Source of the DNA: Bacillus sp. FJAT-26390
Lineage (GTDB): Bacteria; Bacillota; Bacilli; Paenibacillales; Paenibacillaceae
Direction of reading: 5' to 3'
DNA: 64,000 nt
Assembly (NCBI RefSeq): GCF_001682865.1
Contig: NZ_MAQX01000022.1
Span: forward strand, 496,001-560,000
Shown: piece after piece, positions 39,854-47,584 of the stretch
How the letters are laid out: every line of letters begins with the position of its first letter
How positions within the stretch are numbered: position 1 is the first letter of the stretch
Made by a program: the position numbers and the translations under genes
Notes under the pieces: generated by a model
The model's database searches: none
Seen by the model: only the letters and a program-made list of their open reading frames with translations
What the model was told of the DNA's origin: nothing

Positions 39854-41167
39854 ATGAAATCGAAGCAATGGTTGATGGGGTTAACGGCAATGGTGCTCGC
39901 AACGTCGCTTATGGCTGGATGCTCGGGCAATACGGACCAGAAAGATACAGGCGGAAACACGAAAGCGGGAGAAGGAAGCTCGAAAAACAATAAAGCGGTA
40001 GAGTTGACCTTCTGGGGCGATTGGGGCGGCGAAGGGCAAGCGCAATTTGAGACAATGGTGGATGCCTTCAACAAATCGCAGGATAAAATACGCGTCAAAT
40101 ACGTGCTGCAGCAGGATATGATCACAAAGTTTCTGACGGCTGCAACCTCGGGCGGCTCACCGGACATTCTGTTCTGGGATCGTTGGAGAACGTCGCTGTA
40201 TGCGCCGAAAAACGTGCTCCATCCGATTGATGAATATTTAGAGCGTGACGGCATTTCGCGCGATGACTATTATGAGGAATCGCTAAAGGAGCTTTCCCTG
40301 AACGATAAGCTGTACGGACTGCCGCTGACGGTGGATGCGCGCGCGCTCTTCTATAATAAGAAGCTTCTTGACGAAGCGGGCTTGCAGCCGCCAAAAACAT
40401 GGGATGAGCTTGCGGATGCCGCAGCCAAGCTAACGAAGTGGAATGGCAATAAGCTGGAGGTTGCAGGCTTCTCGCTTGGCGATGTCGGATTGTTCAACAT
40501 GTATTTGCAGCAAGCAGGCGGACATATGCTTACCGAAGACGGCAAAACCAATTTTAACAACGAGCAGGGCAAGCAAGTTTTGCAATACTGGGACCGTCTG
40601 CTCAATCAAGACAAAGTGTATAAAGTCGGCTTTGAGCAAGGGTTAGGCGAGGGACAGGATGCGTTCGTAACCGGCAAGCTGGCGATGCAGTTTACTGGTC
40701 CATGGATGCTAAGCACTTATAAAAAATACGGTAAAGATTTGGAATTTGGCATTGTGCCGCCGCCAGCTGGACCGGGCGGCGACAAAGGAAGCGTCATGGG
40801 CGGATTCGGCCTTGTTATTCCAGAGGGCGCGAAGCATAAAGAGGAGTCGTGGACATTCATTAAATGGTGGCTTGCAAACAAAGACAACGCGCTGCTATGG
40901 GCAAAAACGAGCTTGAACATTCCGGGCTACAAGCCGGCGCTCGAAGATCCGTTTTTCAAGGATGATCCGCTCTGGAAGCCGTTTATGGATACGCTGGAAT
41001 TCGCGAAGGTGCGTCCAAACCATCCTGGTTACTCGGTGTTGGAGGGCGATGCGCTAATACCGAACCTTCAGCTATTCCAGCAAAACAAGCAAAGTATCGA
41101 GGATACGCTTAAGAAATCGCAGGAGCAGGGCGATAAGCTGCTGAAGGACAATAGCGAAGTGAAATAA
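39854..41167 (+). CDS. Sugar ABC transporter solute-binding lipoprotein
   Basis: The ATG at 39854 fits GGGAGG (39841-39846); TTG 39848 is too close. The 437-residue lipoprotein has the signal MAGCSGNTD and a family-1 binding domain (VELTFWGDWGGEGQAQFETMVDAFNKSQDKI at the start, MQFTGPWMLSTYKKYG later). It serves the two permeases downstream. The following GH76 genes suggest an alpha-1,6-linked mannose oligosaccharide as ligand, which is inference. A hairpin follows the gene. Confidence 0.92.
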   Translation: MKSKQWLMGLTAMVLATSLMAGCSGNTDQKDTGGNTKAGEGSSKNNKAVELTFWGDWGGEGQAQFETMVDAFNKSQDKIRVKYVLQQDMITKFLTAATSGGSPDILFWDRWRTSLYAPKNVLHPIDEYLERDGISRDDYYEESLKELSLNDKLYGLPLTVDARALFYNKKLLDEAGLQPPKTWDELADAAAKLTKWNGNKLEVAGFSLGDVGLFNMYLQQAGGHMLTEDGKTNFNNEQGKQVLQYWDRLLNQDKVYKVGFEQGLGEGQDAFVTGKLAMQFTGPWMLSTYKKYGKDLEFGIVPPPAGPGGDKGSVMGGFGLVIPEGAKHKEESWTFIKWWLANKDNALLWAKTSLNIPGYKPALEDPFFKDDPLWKPFMDTLEFAKVRPNHPGYSVLEGDALIPNLQLFQQNKQSIEDTLKKSQEQGDKLLKDNSEVK

Positions 41168-41187
41168 TGCTTTAGCACTTTAAAAAA

Positions 41188-41211
41188 GAAAGGGAGGAAA
41201 TCCTCCCTTTC
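41188..41211 (+). other. Stable hairpin after binding-protein gene
   Basis: GAAAGGGAGGA and TCCTCCCTTTC are perfect complements separated by two A. No T-run follows. It probably protects the binding-protein mRNA or lowers read-through into the permeases. Confidence 0.6.
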
Positions 41212-41232
41212 TCCATGGAGGGGGGAGTTCCT

Positions 41233-42120
41233 ATGGCTTCCGTTAGAAAGCTGGATCGTCATCAGGCAAGAACGGCATATGCTTTCATTGCGCCGACCAT
41301 GCTGCTGTTTCTCGTTTTTACCGTGATCCCTGTATTTATGGCGCTTTATTTGAGCTTCACCAACTATGATGTGCTAAGCCGCAAGGATTGGGTTGGCTTC
41401 GAAAATTACCGGCGCTTGCTGGATGATGAGCTGCTTTGGGTTACGTTCAAAAACGTATTCCTTTATGCGGTCGTATTTGTTCCATTCAATATTATTATTT
41501 CGCTCGGGCTAGGCATTTTGATGAACCGGGCTTGGCGCGGCATTAAGCTGTTTCGGACGTTGAATTACTTGCCTACGCTCACTTCATCCGTAGCAGCAGC
41601 TACCGTATGGATCTGGCTGCTTCATCCCGAGTTTGGACTCGTAAACGGTTTGCTGTCGTATGTCGGCATTACCGGACCGGCATGGGTAGCCCAGACCGAG
41701 ACGGCGATGCTCTCGATCATTATGGTGACGCTCTGGCAGTCTGTCGGCTCCAACATGATTATTTATCTTGCCGGCTTGCAGGGCGTTCCTGATTATTTGT
41801 ACGAATCAGCACGGCTTGACGGGGCGACCAAGCTTGATTGCTTCCGGTTCATTACATGGCCGCAGCTCAGGCCAACAACCTTCCTTGTCAGCACGTTATC
41901 CATTATCGGGGCGCTTCAGTTATTTGATCAAGCGTTCGTGCTTACCCAAGGCGGGCCGGCCAATGTGACCAAAACACCGGTATATCTGATCTACCAGCAA
42001 GGCTTTAATCAGCTGCAAATGGGCTATGCGTCAGCGCAGGCATTTGTTCTGGCAGTAGCCATTCTCATTTTCTCCGTCATTAATATGAGAATTACTAAAG
42101 CAGAAGAGTCTGTGATATAG
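41233..42120 (+). CDS. Sugar ABC transporter permease (MalF type)
   Basis: The ATG at 41233 lies behind GGAGGGGGGAG; the frame opens at 41215. The 295-residue protein has about six membrane helices (AFIAPTMLLFLVFTVIPVFMALYL is the first), the conserved LSFTNYDVLS loop and the EAA loop YESARLDGATKLDCFRFITWPQL. It forms the importer pore with the next gene, 10 bases further on. There is no ATPase gene in the operon, so a shared MsmX-type ATPase is expected. Confidence 0.93.
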   Translation: MASVRKLDRHQARTAYAFIAPTMLLFLVFTVIPVFMALYLSFTNYDVLSRKDWVGFENYRRLLDDELLWVTFKNVFLYAVVFVPFNIIISLGLGILMNRAWRGIKLFRTLNYLPTLTSSVAAATVWIWLLHPEFGLVNGLLSYVGITGPAWVAQTETAMLSIIMVTLWQSVGSNMIIYLAGLQGVPDYLYESARLDGATKLDCFRFITWPQLRPTTFLVSTLSIIGALQLFDQAFVLTQGGPANVTKTPVYLIYQQGFNQLQMGYASAQAFVLAVAILIFSVINMRITKAEESVI

Positions 42121-42130
42121 GGGGATGCAT

Positions 42131-43018
42131 ATGGAAACGGTCGGAAATACCCCCTTAACCAAGGGATTGAAGAAAACGTTCTATTATGTCGCGTGCGCCT
42201 TGATCGCCATCGTCATGTTTTTGCCCTTTTATTGGAGCGTGCTCACTTCCTTTAAACCGGATGATCAAATTTTTGCGATGCCGATCAAATGGCTGCCTAC
42301 GGATATTACGTTTGAGCATTACAGGAAGGCGTTTACGACGGTGCCATTCGGCTTATATTTCTGGAACTCCTTTGTGCTTGCGGCTTCAGGGGTATTATTT
42401 AATCTCTTTTTAGGATCATTGGCGGGTTATGCGTTTGCCAAGCTCAAATTCAAACTAAGCCAGCCGCTATTTCGGGTATTGCTCGCGGCGATGATGATAC
42501 CGGGAATCGTTACGATGATTCCAAGCGTTTATGTGCTGCAGCATCTTCCTTTCTTTGGCGGAAATGACTTGCTTGGGGCAGGCGGGCATGGTCTTATGAA
42601 TTCGTTTTGGGGCATTATTTTGCCAGGTGCTTCGGGAACGTTTGCGGTCTTCTTTATGCGGCAGTTTTTCTTAACGCTGCCTACCGATATGCTGGAGATG
42701 GCGCGCATCGAAGGCTGCGGAGAATTTATGATTTTTTGGCGAATCTATTTGCCGCTGACGAAGCCGGCACTCGCTACGCTTGGGATATTTACGTTTCAGG
42801 CAGGCTGGAACAGCTTTCTGTGGCCGATGATCGTGCTTAATGATCCGGCAAAAGCGACGGTTCAAATGGGGCTGCAAGCCTTTTCCTACAACTTTCAAAC
42901 GGATTTTGGTCCGATGATGGCAGGCGCCTTGGTCGCTATATTGCCGATACTGATTTTGTTTCTGCTGCTGCAGCGCTACTTTGTGCAAGGAATAGCGTTT
43001 AGCGGAATTAAAGGATAG
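42131..43018 (+). CDS. Carbohydrate ABC transporter permease (MalG type)
   Basis: The ATG at 42131 is preferred over that at 42125 because GGGGGA lies directly in front of the latter. The 295-residue permease has the EAA loop LEMARIEGCGEFMIFWRIYLP and first helix YYVACALIAIVMFLPFYWSVLTSF. It completes the importer with the two genes before it and is followed 72 bases later by the first GH76 gene. Confidence 0.93.
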   Translation: METVGNTPLTKGLKKTFYYVACALIAIVMFLPFYWSVLTSFKPDDQIFAMPIKWLPTDITFEHYRKAFTTVPFGLYFWNSFVLAASGVLFNLFLGSLAGYAFAKLKFKLSQPLFRVLLAAMMIPGIVTMIPSVYVLQHLPFFGGNDLLGAGGHGLMNSFWGIILPGASGTFAVFFMRQFFLTLPTDMLEMARIEGCGEFMIFWRIYLPLTKPALATLGIFTFQAGWNSFLWPMIVLNDPAKATVQMGLQAFSYNFQTDFGPMMAGALVAILPILILFLLLQRYFVQGIAFSGIKG

Positions 43019-43090
43019 CCGTGACGGCTCGATCAGCCATATGCAGCGTGTGGAGATTGGAACGAATAATGACATAAGGGGAGAAGGCAG

Positions 43091-44134
43091 ATGAACCAAT
43101 TAGCGGTAGGAGTATGGGAGAAGCGTGCTGACGAGGCTCAGGCAGCGCTGGAGCACTATTTTTGGAATGATGCGATACGGATGTACAATATTGAGACGCC
43201 GTGCCCGGATGGCAAATGCAATACGATTTTTCATTACTGGTGGATGGCGCATGCGGTTGACGTGCTGGTAGACGGCTTGGTTCGAACAGGGGATTCGCGT
43301 TATACGGAAAGGCTGCGCATTTTCTATGAAGGGATATTGGAGAGAAACGGCGGCTCTTTGCCTAACCAATTATATGATGATATGGAATGGATGGCGCTGG
43401 CCTGGCTGCGTGCTTATGCGGCAACCGGAGAAGAGACGTACAAGCAAGCTGCTTTGGAGCTATGGGAAGATATTAAAACCGGCTGGAACGAGCATATGGG
43501 AGGCGGCATCGCATGGCAGAAAACGCAGCTCGATTACAAGAACACGCCTGCTAATGCGCCGGCTGCGATTTTGGCGGCACGCTTATATCAAGCGTTCAAG
43601 GACGAGAGCGATTTGGAATGGGCGCTCAAAATATATCATTGGCAGAAGGATCATCTCGTAGATCCGGCAACCGGCTTCGTATGGGATGGGATGAACCGCA
43701 ACGGGGACGGCGCCATCGATAAAGAATGGAAGTTTACGTATTGCCAAGGCGTATTTATTGGCGCTGCGGTAGAGTTGTTCCGCATAAGCGGCGAGCAAGC
43801 GTATTTGGATGATGCGGCACGTTCCTTCGAGGCAGCGGTTTCGGAGCTGGCTGATTCAGTCACGGGCATCTTGCCTGATGAGGAGACGGGAGATGGCGGC
43901 TTGTTCAAGGGCATTCTCGTTCGGTATGCAGCGGAGCTGGCGAAGGAAACGGGCGGAGCCGGCGCTTGGCAGCTGCTGCAGGCGAACGCTGAGCAGCTTT
44001 GGCTGAGCGGCAAAGCGGATGATAAGGCATTGTTTAATCAAAATTGGACAGAAATGCCTGGCGGGCTCGTTACGCTTAGCGTGCAGCTTAGCGGAGTCAT
44101 GCTGCTGGAGCGAATGGCGGAGCGCCGCGGATGA
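43091..44134 (+). CDS. GH76 family glycoside hydrolase (alpha-1,6-mannanase type), first copy
   Basis: A 347-residue (alpha/alpha)6-barrel enzyme without a signal peptide. The GH76 catalytic pair lies in YDDMEWMALA (Asp96, Asp97), preceded by FHYWWMAHAVDVLVDG and followed by QLDYKNTPANAPAAILAARL and FTYCQGVFIGAAVEL, all family hallmarks. Characterised GH76 enzymes cut alpha-1,6-mannan, and most are exported; this one appears cytoplasmic and should act on imported oligosaccharides. It overlaps its paralogue by 4 bases and belongs to the importer operon. Confidence 0.88.
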   Translation: MNQLAVGVWEKRADEAQAALEHYFWNDAIRMYNIETPCPDGKCNTIFHYWWMAHAVDVLVDGLVRTGDSRYTERLRIFYEGILERNGGSLPNQLYDDMEWMALAWLRAYAATGEETYKQAALELWEDIKTGWNEHMGGGIAWQKTQLDYKNTPANAPAAILAARLYQAFKDESDLEWALKIYHWQKDHLVDPATGFVWDGMNRNGDGAIDKEWKFTYCQGVFIGAAVELFRISGEQAYLDDAARSFEAAVSELADSVTGILPDEETGDGGLFKGILVRYAAELAKETGGAGAWQLLQANAEQLWLSGKADDKALFNQNWTEMPGGLVTLSVQLSGVMLLERMAERRG

Positions 44135-45165
44135 GCATAATGAATAGGGCTGATTTTGCACAGGATGCTTTGATGGGCAATTATTGGAATGAAACGACCT
44201 CGATTATGAATCAATGGTATCCGCGCGAAGCGAACAGGGCTGACGAAAACTATTACTACTGGTGGCAGGCGCATGTGATCGACGTGTTTGTGGACGGGTT
44301 GAACCGGACGGGAGACCGCCTTTATAAGGACCGAATTGAAGCGATTTACGAGGGATTGCTTAGGAGCAACGGCGGGACGTTTCTGCACCATTATTACGAT
44401 GATATGGAATGGCTCGGATTAGCTTTGCTGAGAGCCTATCAAGCCACTGGCAATGAAGCGTATAAACAAAGCGCCTTGGAGCTGTGGGCGGATATTAAGA
44501 CGGCTTGGAGCGACCATATGGGCGGCGGCATGGCCTGGAACAAAGGACAATTGGATTATAAAAATACGCCGGCCAACGCGCCTGCTGCTATACTCGCCGC
44601 AAGGCTGTTTCAATGCTTTGGGGACAAGTCGGATTTGGAATGGGCTTTGAAAATATATAAGTGGAACAAAGAAAATCTGGTTGATCCTGAAACCGGCTTT
44701 GTATGGGATGGCATCAACCGCTTGGGCGATATGCAGATCGATTATGATTGGGCGTTTACGTATTGCCAAGGCGTTTATATCGGCGCTGGCGTAGAGCTGT
44801 ATCGCAGCACGGGAGATCGGTCGTTTCTGGATGAGGCGAAGCGTACGGCGCACGCGTGCATCGTGAGATTATGCAGCCCGGGAAACCTCGTATTGCCTGA
44901 TGAGGGCATCGACGATACGGGGCTGTTCAAAGGCATTTTGGTAAGGTATTTGGTCGAGCTGCTGCGTGCTGCTCCGGAGATGAACGAGGTGCGGGAAGTT
45001 GTCCTTGCCAATAGGGCGATTTTGTTGGAGCAGGGACTGGATAAGGCAAGCGGCTTATGCGGCCCTTCGTGGGAGGGCCTTCCCGTGGTGCCGGTACAGC
45101 TAAGCGTCCAGCTTAGCGGCGTGATGCTGCTCGAAGCGGCCGAGGCGCTTCAGCGTTTGGAATAA
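44131..45165 (+). CDS. GH76 family glycoside hydrolase, second copy
   Basis: A 344-residue paralogue of the preceding gene, clearly from a tandem duplication: it shares YYWWQAHVIDVFVDG, YYDDMEWLGLALLRAYQATG (Asp90, Asp91), QLDYKNTPANAPAAILAARL and FTYCQGVYIGAGVEL. It too lacks a signal peptide. The N-terminal 40 residues and the substrate-facing loops differ from the first copy, which suggests a different chain length or branch preference. The ATGA overlap with the first copy implies coupled translation. A terminator follows directly. Confidence 0.88.
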   Translation: MSIMNRADFAQDALMGNYWNETTSIMNQWYPREANRADENYYYWWQAHVIDVFVDGLNRTGDRLYKDRIEAIYEGLLRSNGGTFLHHYYDDMEWLGLALLRAYQATGNEAYKQSALELWADIKTAWSDHMGGGMAWNKGQLDYKNTPANAPAAILAARLFQCFGDKSDLEWALKIYKWNKENLVDPETGFVWDGINRLGDMQIDYDWAFTYCQGVYIGAGVELYRSTGDRSFLDEAKRTAHACIVRLCSPGNLVLPDEGIDDTGLFKGILVRYLVELLRAAPEMNEVREVVLANRAILLEQGLDKASGLCGPSWEGLPVVPVQLSVQLSGVMLLEAAEALQRLE

Positions 45166-45168
45166 AAG

Positions 45169-45211
45169 AGTCCCCGTTAAGCTGGATTTACAGCGCAGCG
45201 GGGACTTTTTA
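45169..45211. terminator. Terminator between converging GH76 and AraC genes
   Basis: AGTCCCCG (45169-45176) pairs with CGGGGACT (45199-45206), with T-run on the right and A-rich sequence on the left, so it can act in both directions. Confidence 0.8.
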
Positions 45212-46117
45212 TTAGAGGTCATTGAGACCGGTAAAGGTTTGGATGAATTTTCGCGGCGAGATCGATACGATTTGCTTAAAGGCCTTGCTGAATGCGAAGA
45301 CGCTGCCATAACCGACTTTCTCTGCGATGGTCGTAATCGATAACGGCGTATAAATTAATAGATGCTTCGCTTTCTCGATGCGGTAGCGCATCTGGAATTG
45401 ATGGGGCGTAAGCCCGTATTTTTGTTTGAACAGCCGCGAGAAGTGATAGACGCTTAGCGTTGCCGTTTTGGACAGCTCTTCAAGAAGGATCGCCTGGTCA
45501 AAACGTTCCATGATTAGTGTCGCTGCCGCATCCAGTGATTTATGATGGACGCGGCTTCGAGTCAATTCGTATGCTTCCAGCCCTTTGGCAATGAGATAGA
45601 TCAGCTTTAAAACTAACGATTTTTGCAAAATGTAAAATGCAAGGTCACGCCGTTCATACGCATAAATAAGCTGCTGCAGCGTTTTTAATATTTCCCCGTG
45701 GTTGTCCACTCGAATGACATCCGGTATTTGCAGCACGGACCCTAAGACGTCTTCACGAATCCATCCCTTTTCCTGCTCGCTGCATTCGGACAGGCTTTTG
45801 TAGCTGATGGGCACTTCCTCATGATTGTCCGCATAGAGCGCGTCAAAATGAATATGCGGCATCCAGCATTCGCCGACCGATTCGATAAACTCATGCTCCT
45901 TGCCAGGCTTAAACAGTACGATGTCACCGGGCAGGATGTTATGGATAGTATGGTCGATTCTTAACGTTAGCTGTCCCTTCTCTAAGTAAAGCAGCTCATA
46001 GTCGAAAATGATCCGGGCTTTCAGGCGCATGCCTGATTCGCGATGATTCCAAGCTCTGCGGACGTTTGGGGAAAGCTTGGCCATTAGTCCTTTTTTTGAT
46101 TCGGAGAACGCTTCCAT
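45212..46117 (-). CDS. AraC-family transcriptional regulator
   Basis: The start is the ATG at 46117 with GGAGTGA before it; the frame extends to 46180 without support. The 301-residue regulator has an N-terminal cupin-like sensor (IRIDHTIHNILPGDIVLFKPGKEHEF-like, with HPGK pattern KPGKEHEFIE) and a C-terminal double helix-turn-helix (LLEELSKTATLSVYHFSRLFKQKYGLTPHQFQ and ITTIAEKVGYGSVFAFSKAFKQIVSISP). It diverges from the GH172 gene and converges on the GH76 operon, so it probably activates the GH172 gene in response to a sugar. Confidence 0.9.
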   Translation of the reverse strand: MEAFSESKKGLMAKLSPNVRRAWNHRESGMRLKARIIFDYELLYLEKGQLTLRIDHTIHNILPGDIVLFKPGKEHEFIESVGECWMPHIHFDALYADNHEEVPISYKSLSECSEQEKGWIREDVLGSVLQIPDVIRVDNHGEILKTLQQLIYAYERRDLAFYILQKSLVLKLIYLIAKGLEAYELTRSRVHHKSLDAAATLIMERFDQAILLEELSKTATLSVYHFSRLFKQKYGLTPHQFQMRYRIEKAKHLLIYTPLSITTIAEKVGYGSVFAFSKAFKQIVSISPRKFIQTFTGLNDL

Positions 46118-46294
46118 TTCATCACTCCAAAATAGCAGGATTGGACAAATAATAACAAGCTGAAATAAAGAAGTTCCCAAATAACTATGCTAACATAAGC
46201 AATGTAAACGGTAACAATACATAGCATATTCTATTATATGACGGAGCTGTTTAACGATCAATCACTGACATTTATGGGGAGTGAGCATTCGGTA

Positions 46295-47377
46295 ATGAGT
46301 CGATTTAACGGGCTAGAGATGGGCATAGGCAGCTTGGCTAGAGTTTCTGATGCGCAGACTCGTTCGATAAGCGCAGAAAACTTTAACGGCGAAAAGGGCA
46401 AGGGCGGTATGGCAACGGAAGGTACCGGCGCGAATTGCGCGCGGGATTTGGGGATCGGCTGGAAGGTGTCGCCTTCGGTGGAAATCGCGGCTGGAGCGAC
46501 CTTTACGATGGCGGATATCGACGGTCCGGGAGCGATTCAACATATATGGCTGACATGCGCTCCGGCGAACTGGAGAAATATGATTCTCCGCATGTATTGG
46601 GATGACGAGGAGCAGCCTTCCGTAGAGGTTCCGATTGGAGACTTCTTCTGCAACGGCTGGCAGGAGCGAAGCGACGTAAACTCGCAGCCAATTGCCGTAA
46701 ATCCGGCTGGGGGGATGAACAGCTACTGGCTGATGCCGTTTCGGAAGCATGCGAAAATGACGGTCGAGAACAAAGAGGCCGACAAGGTCGTATTGTATTA
46801 TCAGGTCGATTACACGCTAACGGACGTGCCGGATGATATGGCTTATTTCCATGCCCAGTGGCGAAGATCCAATCCCGTGCCGTACGGCGAAGTCCATACG
46901 ATACTCGACGGCGTAACCGGAAAAGGGCATTATATCGGCACTTATTTGGCTTGGCAGGTCAACAATACAGGCTGGTGGGGCGAAGGCGAAATTAAGTTTT
47001 TTATGGACGGAGACAAAGCGTTTCCGACGATCTGCGGAACAGGCACGGAGGATTATTTTGGCGGCGCATGGAACTGGGAGCAGCCGCGCGGGCAATACGG
47101 CACTTACTCTACCGCGTACTTAGGCATGCATCAGCTGATTAAACCGGACGGCTTATATCGCAGCCAGCAGCGGTTTGGCATGTACCGTTGGCATATCATG
47201 GACCCGATCCGGTTCCATAGCGACTTGAAGGTGACGATCCAAGATCTAGGCTGGCGTTCGGGAGGAAGATATTTGCCGCAGCAAAGCGATATTTCTTCAA
47301 CGGCTTTTTGGTACCAACTGGAGCCGCATGCTTCGTATCCTTCTCTGCCGGGGAACGACGAACGGGAAGTCATTTGA
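46295..47377 (+). CDS. GH172 (DUF2961) family protein
   Basis: The start is uncertain; the ATG at 46295 gives MSRFNGLEMGIGSLARV, which matches the usual beginning of the family, while in-frame ATGs at 46274 and 46238 lengthen it. The 360-residue jelly-roll protein carries TRSISAENFNGEKGKGG, DIDGPGAIQHIWLT, IPIGDFF-like VPIGDFFCNGW and GTGTEDYFGGAWNWE, the last with the acidic residues of the active site. Characterised members act on difructose dianhydride I or on alpha-D-fructofuranosides and D-arabinofuranosides. No signal peptide is seen. Given the fructan locus at the start of the window, a fructose-linked substrate is possible. Confidence 0.85.
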   Translation: MSRFNGLEMGIGSLARVSDAQTRSISAENFNGEKGKGGMATEGTGANCARDLGIGWKVSPSVEIAAGATFTMADIDGPGAIQHIWLTCAPANWRNMILRMYWDDEEQPSVEVPIGDFFCNGWQERSDVNSQPIAVNPAGGMNSYWLMPFRKHAKMTVENKEADKVVLYYQVDYTLTDVPDDMAYFHAQWRRSNPVPYGEVHTILDGVTGKGHYIGTYLAWQVNNTGWWGEGEIKFFMDGDKAFPTICGTGTEDYFGGAWNWEQPRGQYGTYSTAYLGMHQLIKPDGLYRSQQRFGMYRWHIMDPIRFHSDLKVTIQDLGWRSGGRYLPQQSDISSTAFWYQLEPHASYPSLPGNDEREVI

Positions 47378-47418
47378 CTTCTAAAATAGTAAATGAAATA
47401 GCAGGAAAAGATAGGGAA

Positions 47419-47462
47419 GTCATGCGGTTGGAGCGATAACGTTCCGAGCGGATGGCTTTTTT
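47419..47462 (+). terminator. Imperfect hairpin terminator after GH172
   Basis: A 17-position stem with two mismatches (GTCATGCGG arm with CGGATGGC arm) is followed by six T. Confidence 0.55.
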
Positions 47463-47584
47463 AGCGGCATTTTAGAAGCAAGTTCCATAAGTTGGGGAAG
47501 TTGGACTTTTGATGGGAAATGGTATATGATTCTATCGACCAAATTGATAGAGTAACAGCTTTACTCTAAAAGGAGAGAGATGAT

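Noticed and set aside
1..43018. Missing ATPase genes as a sign of broken sugar importers
   Set aside because: Sugar importers of this class in Bacillus and Paenibacillus commonly use one shared MsmX-type ATPase encoded elsewhere.
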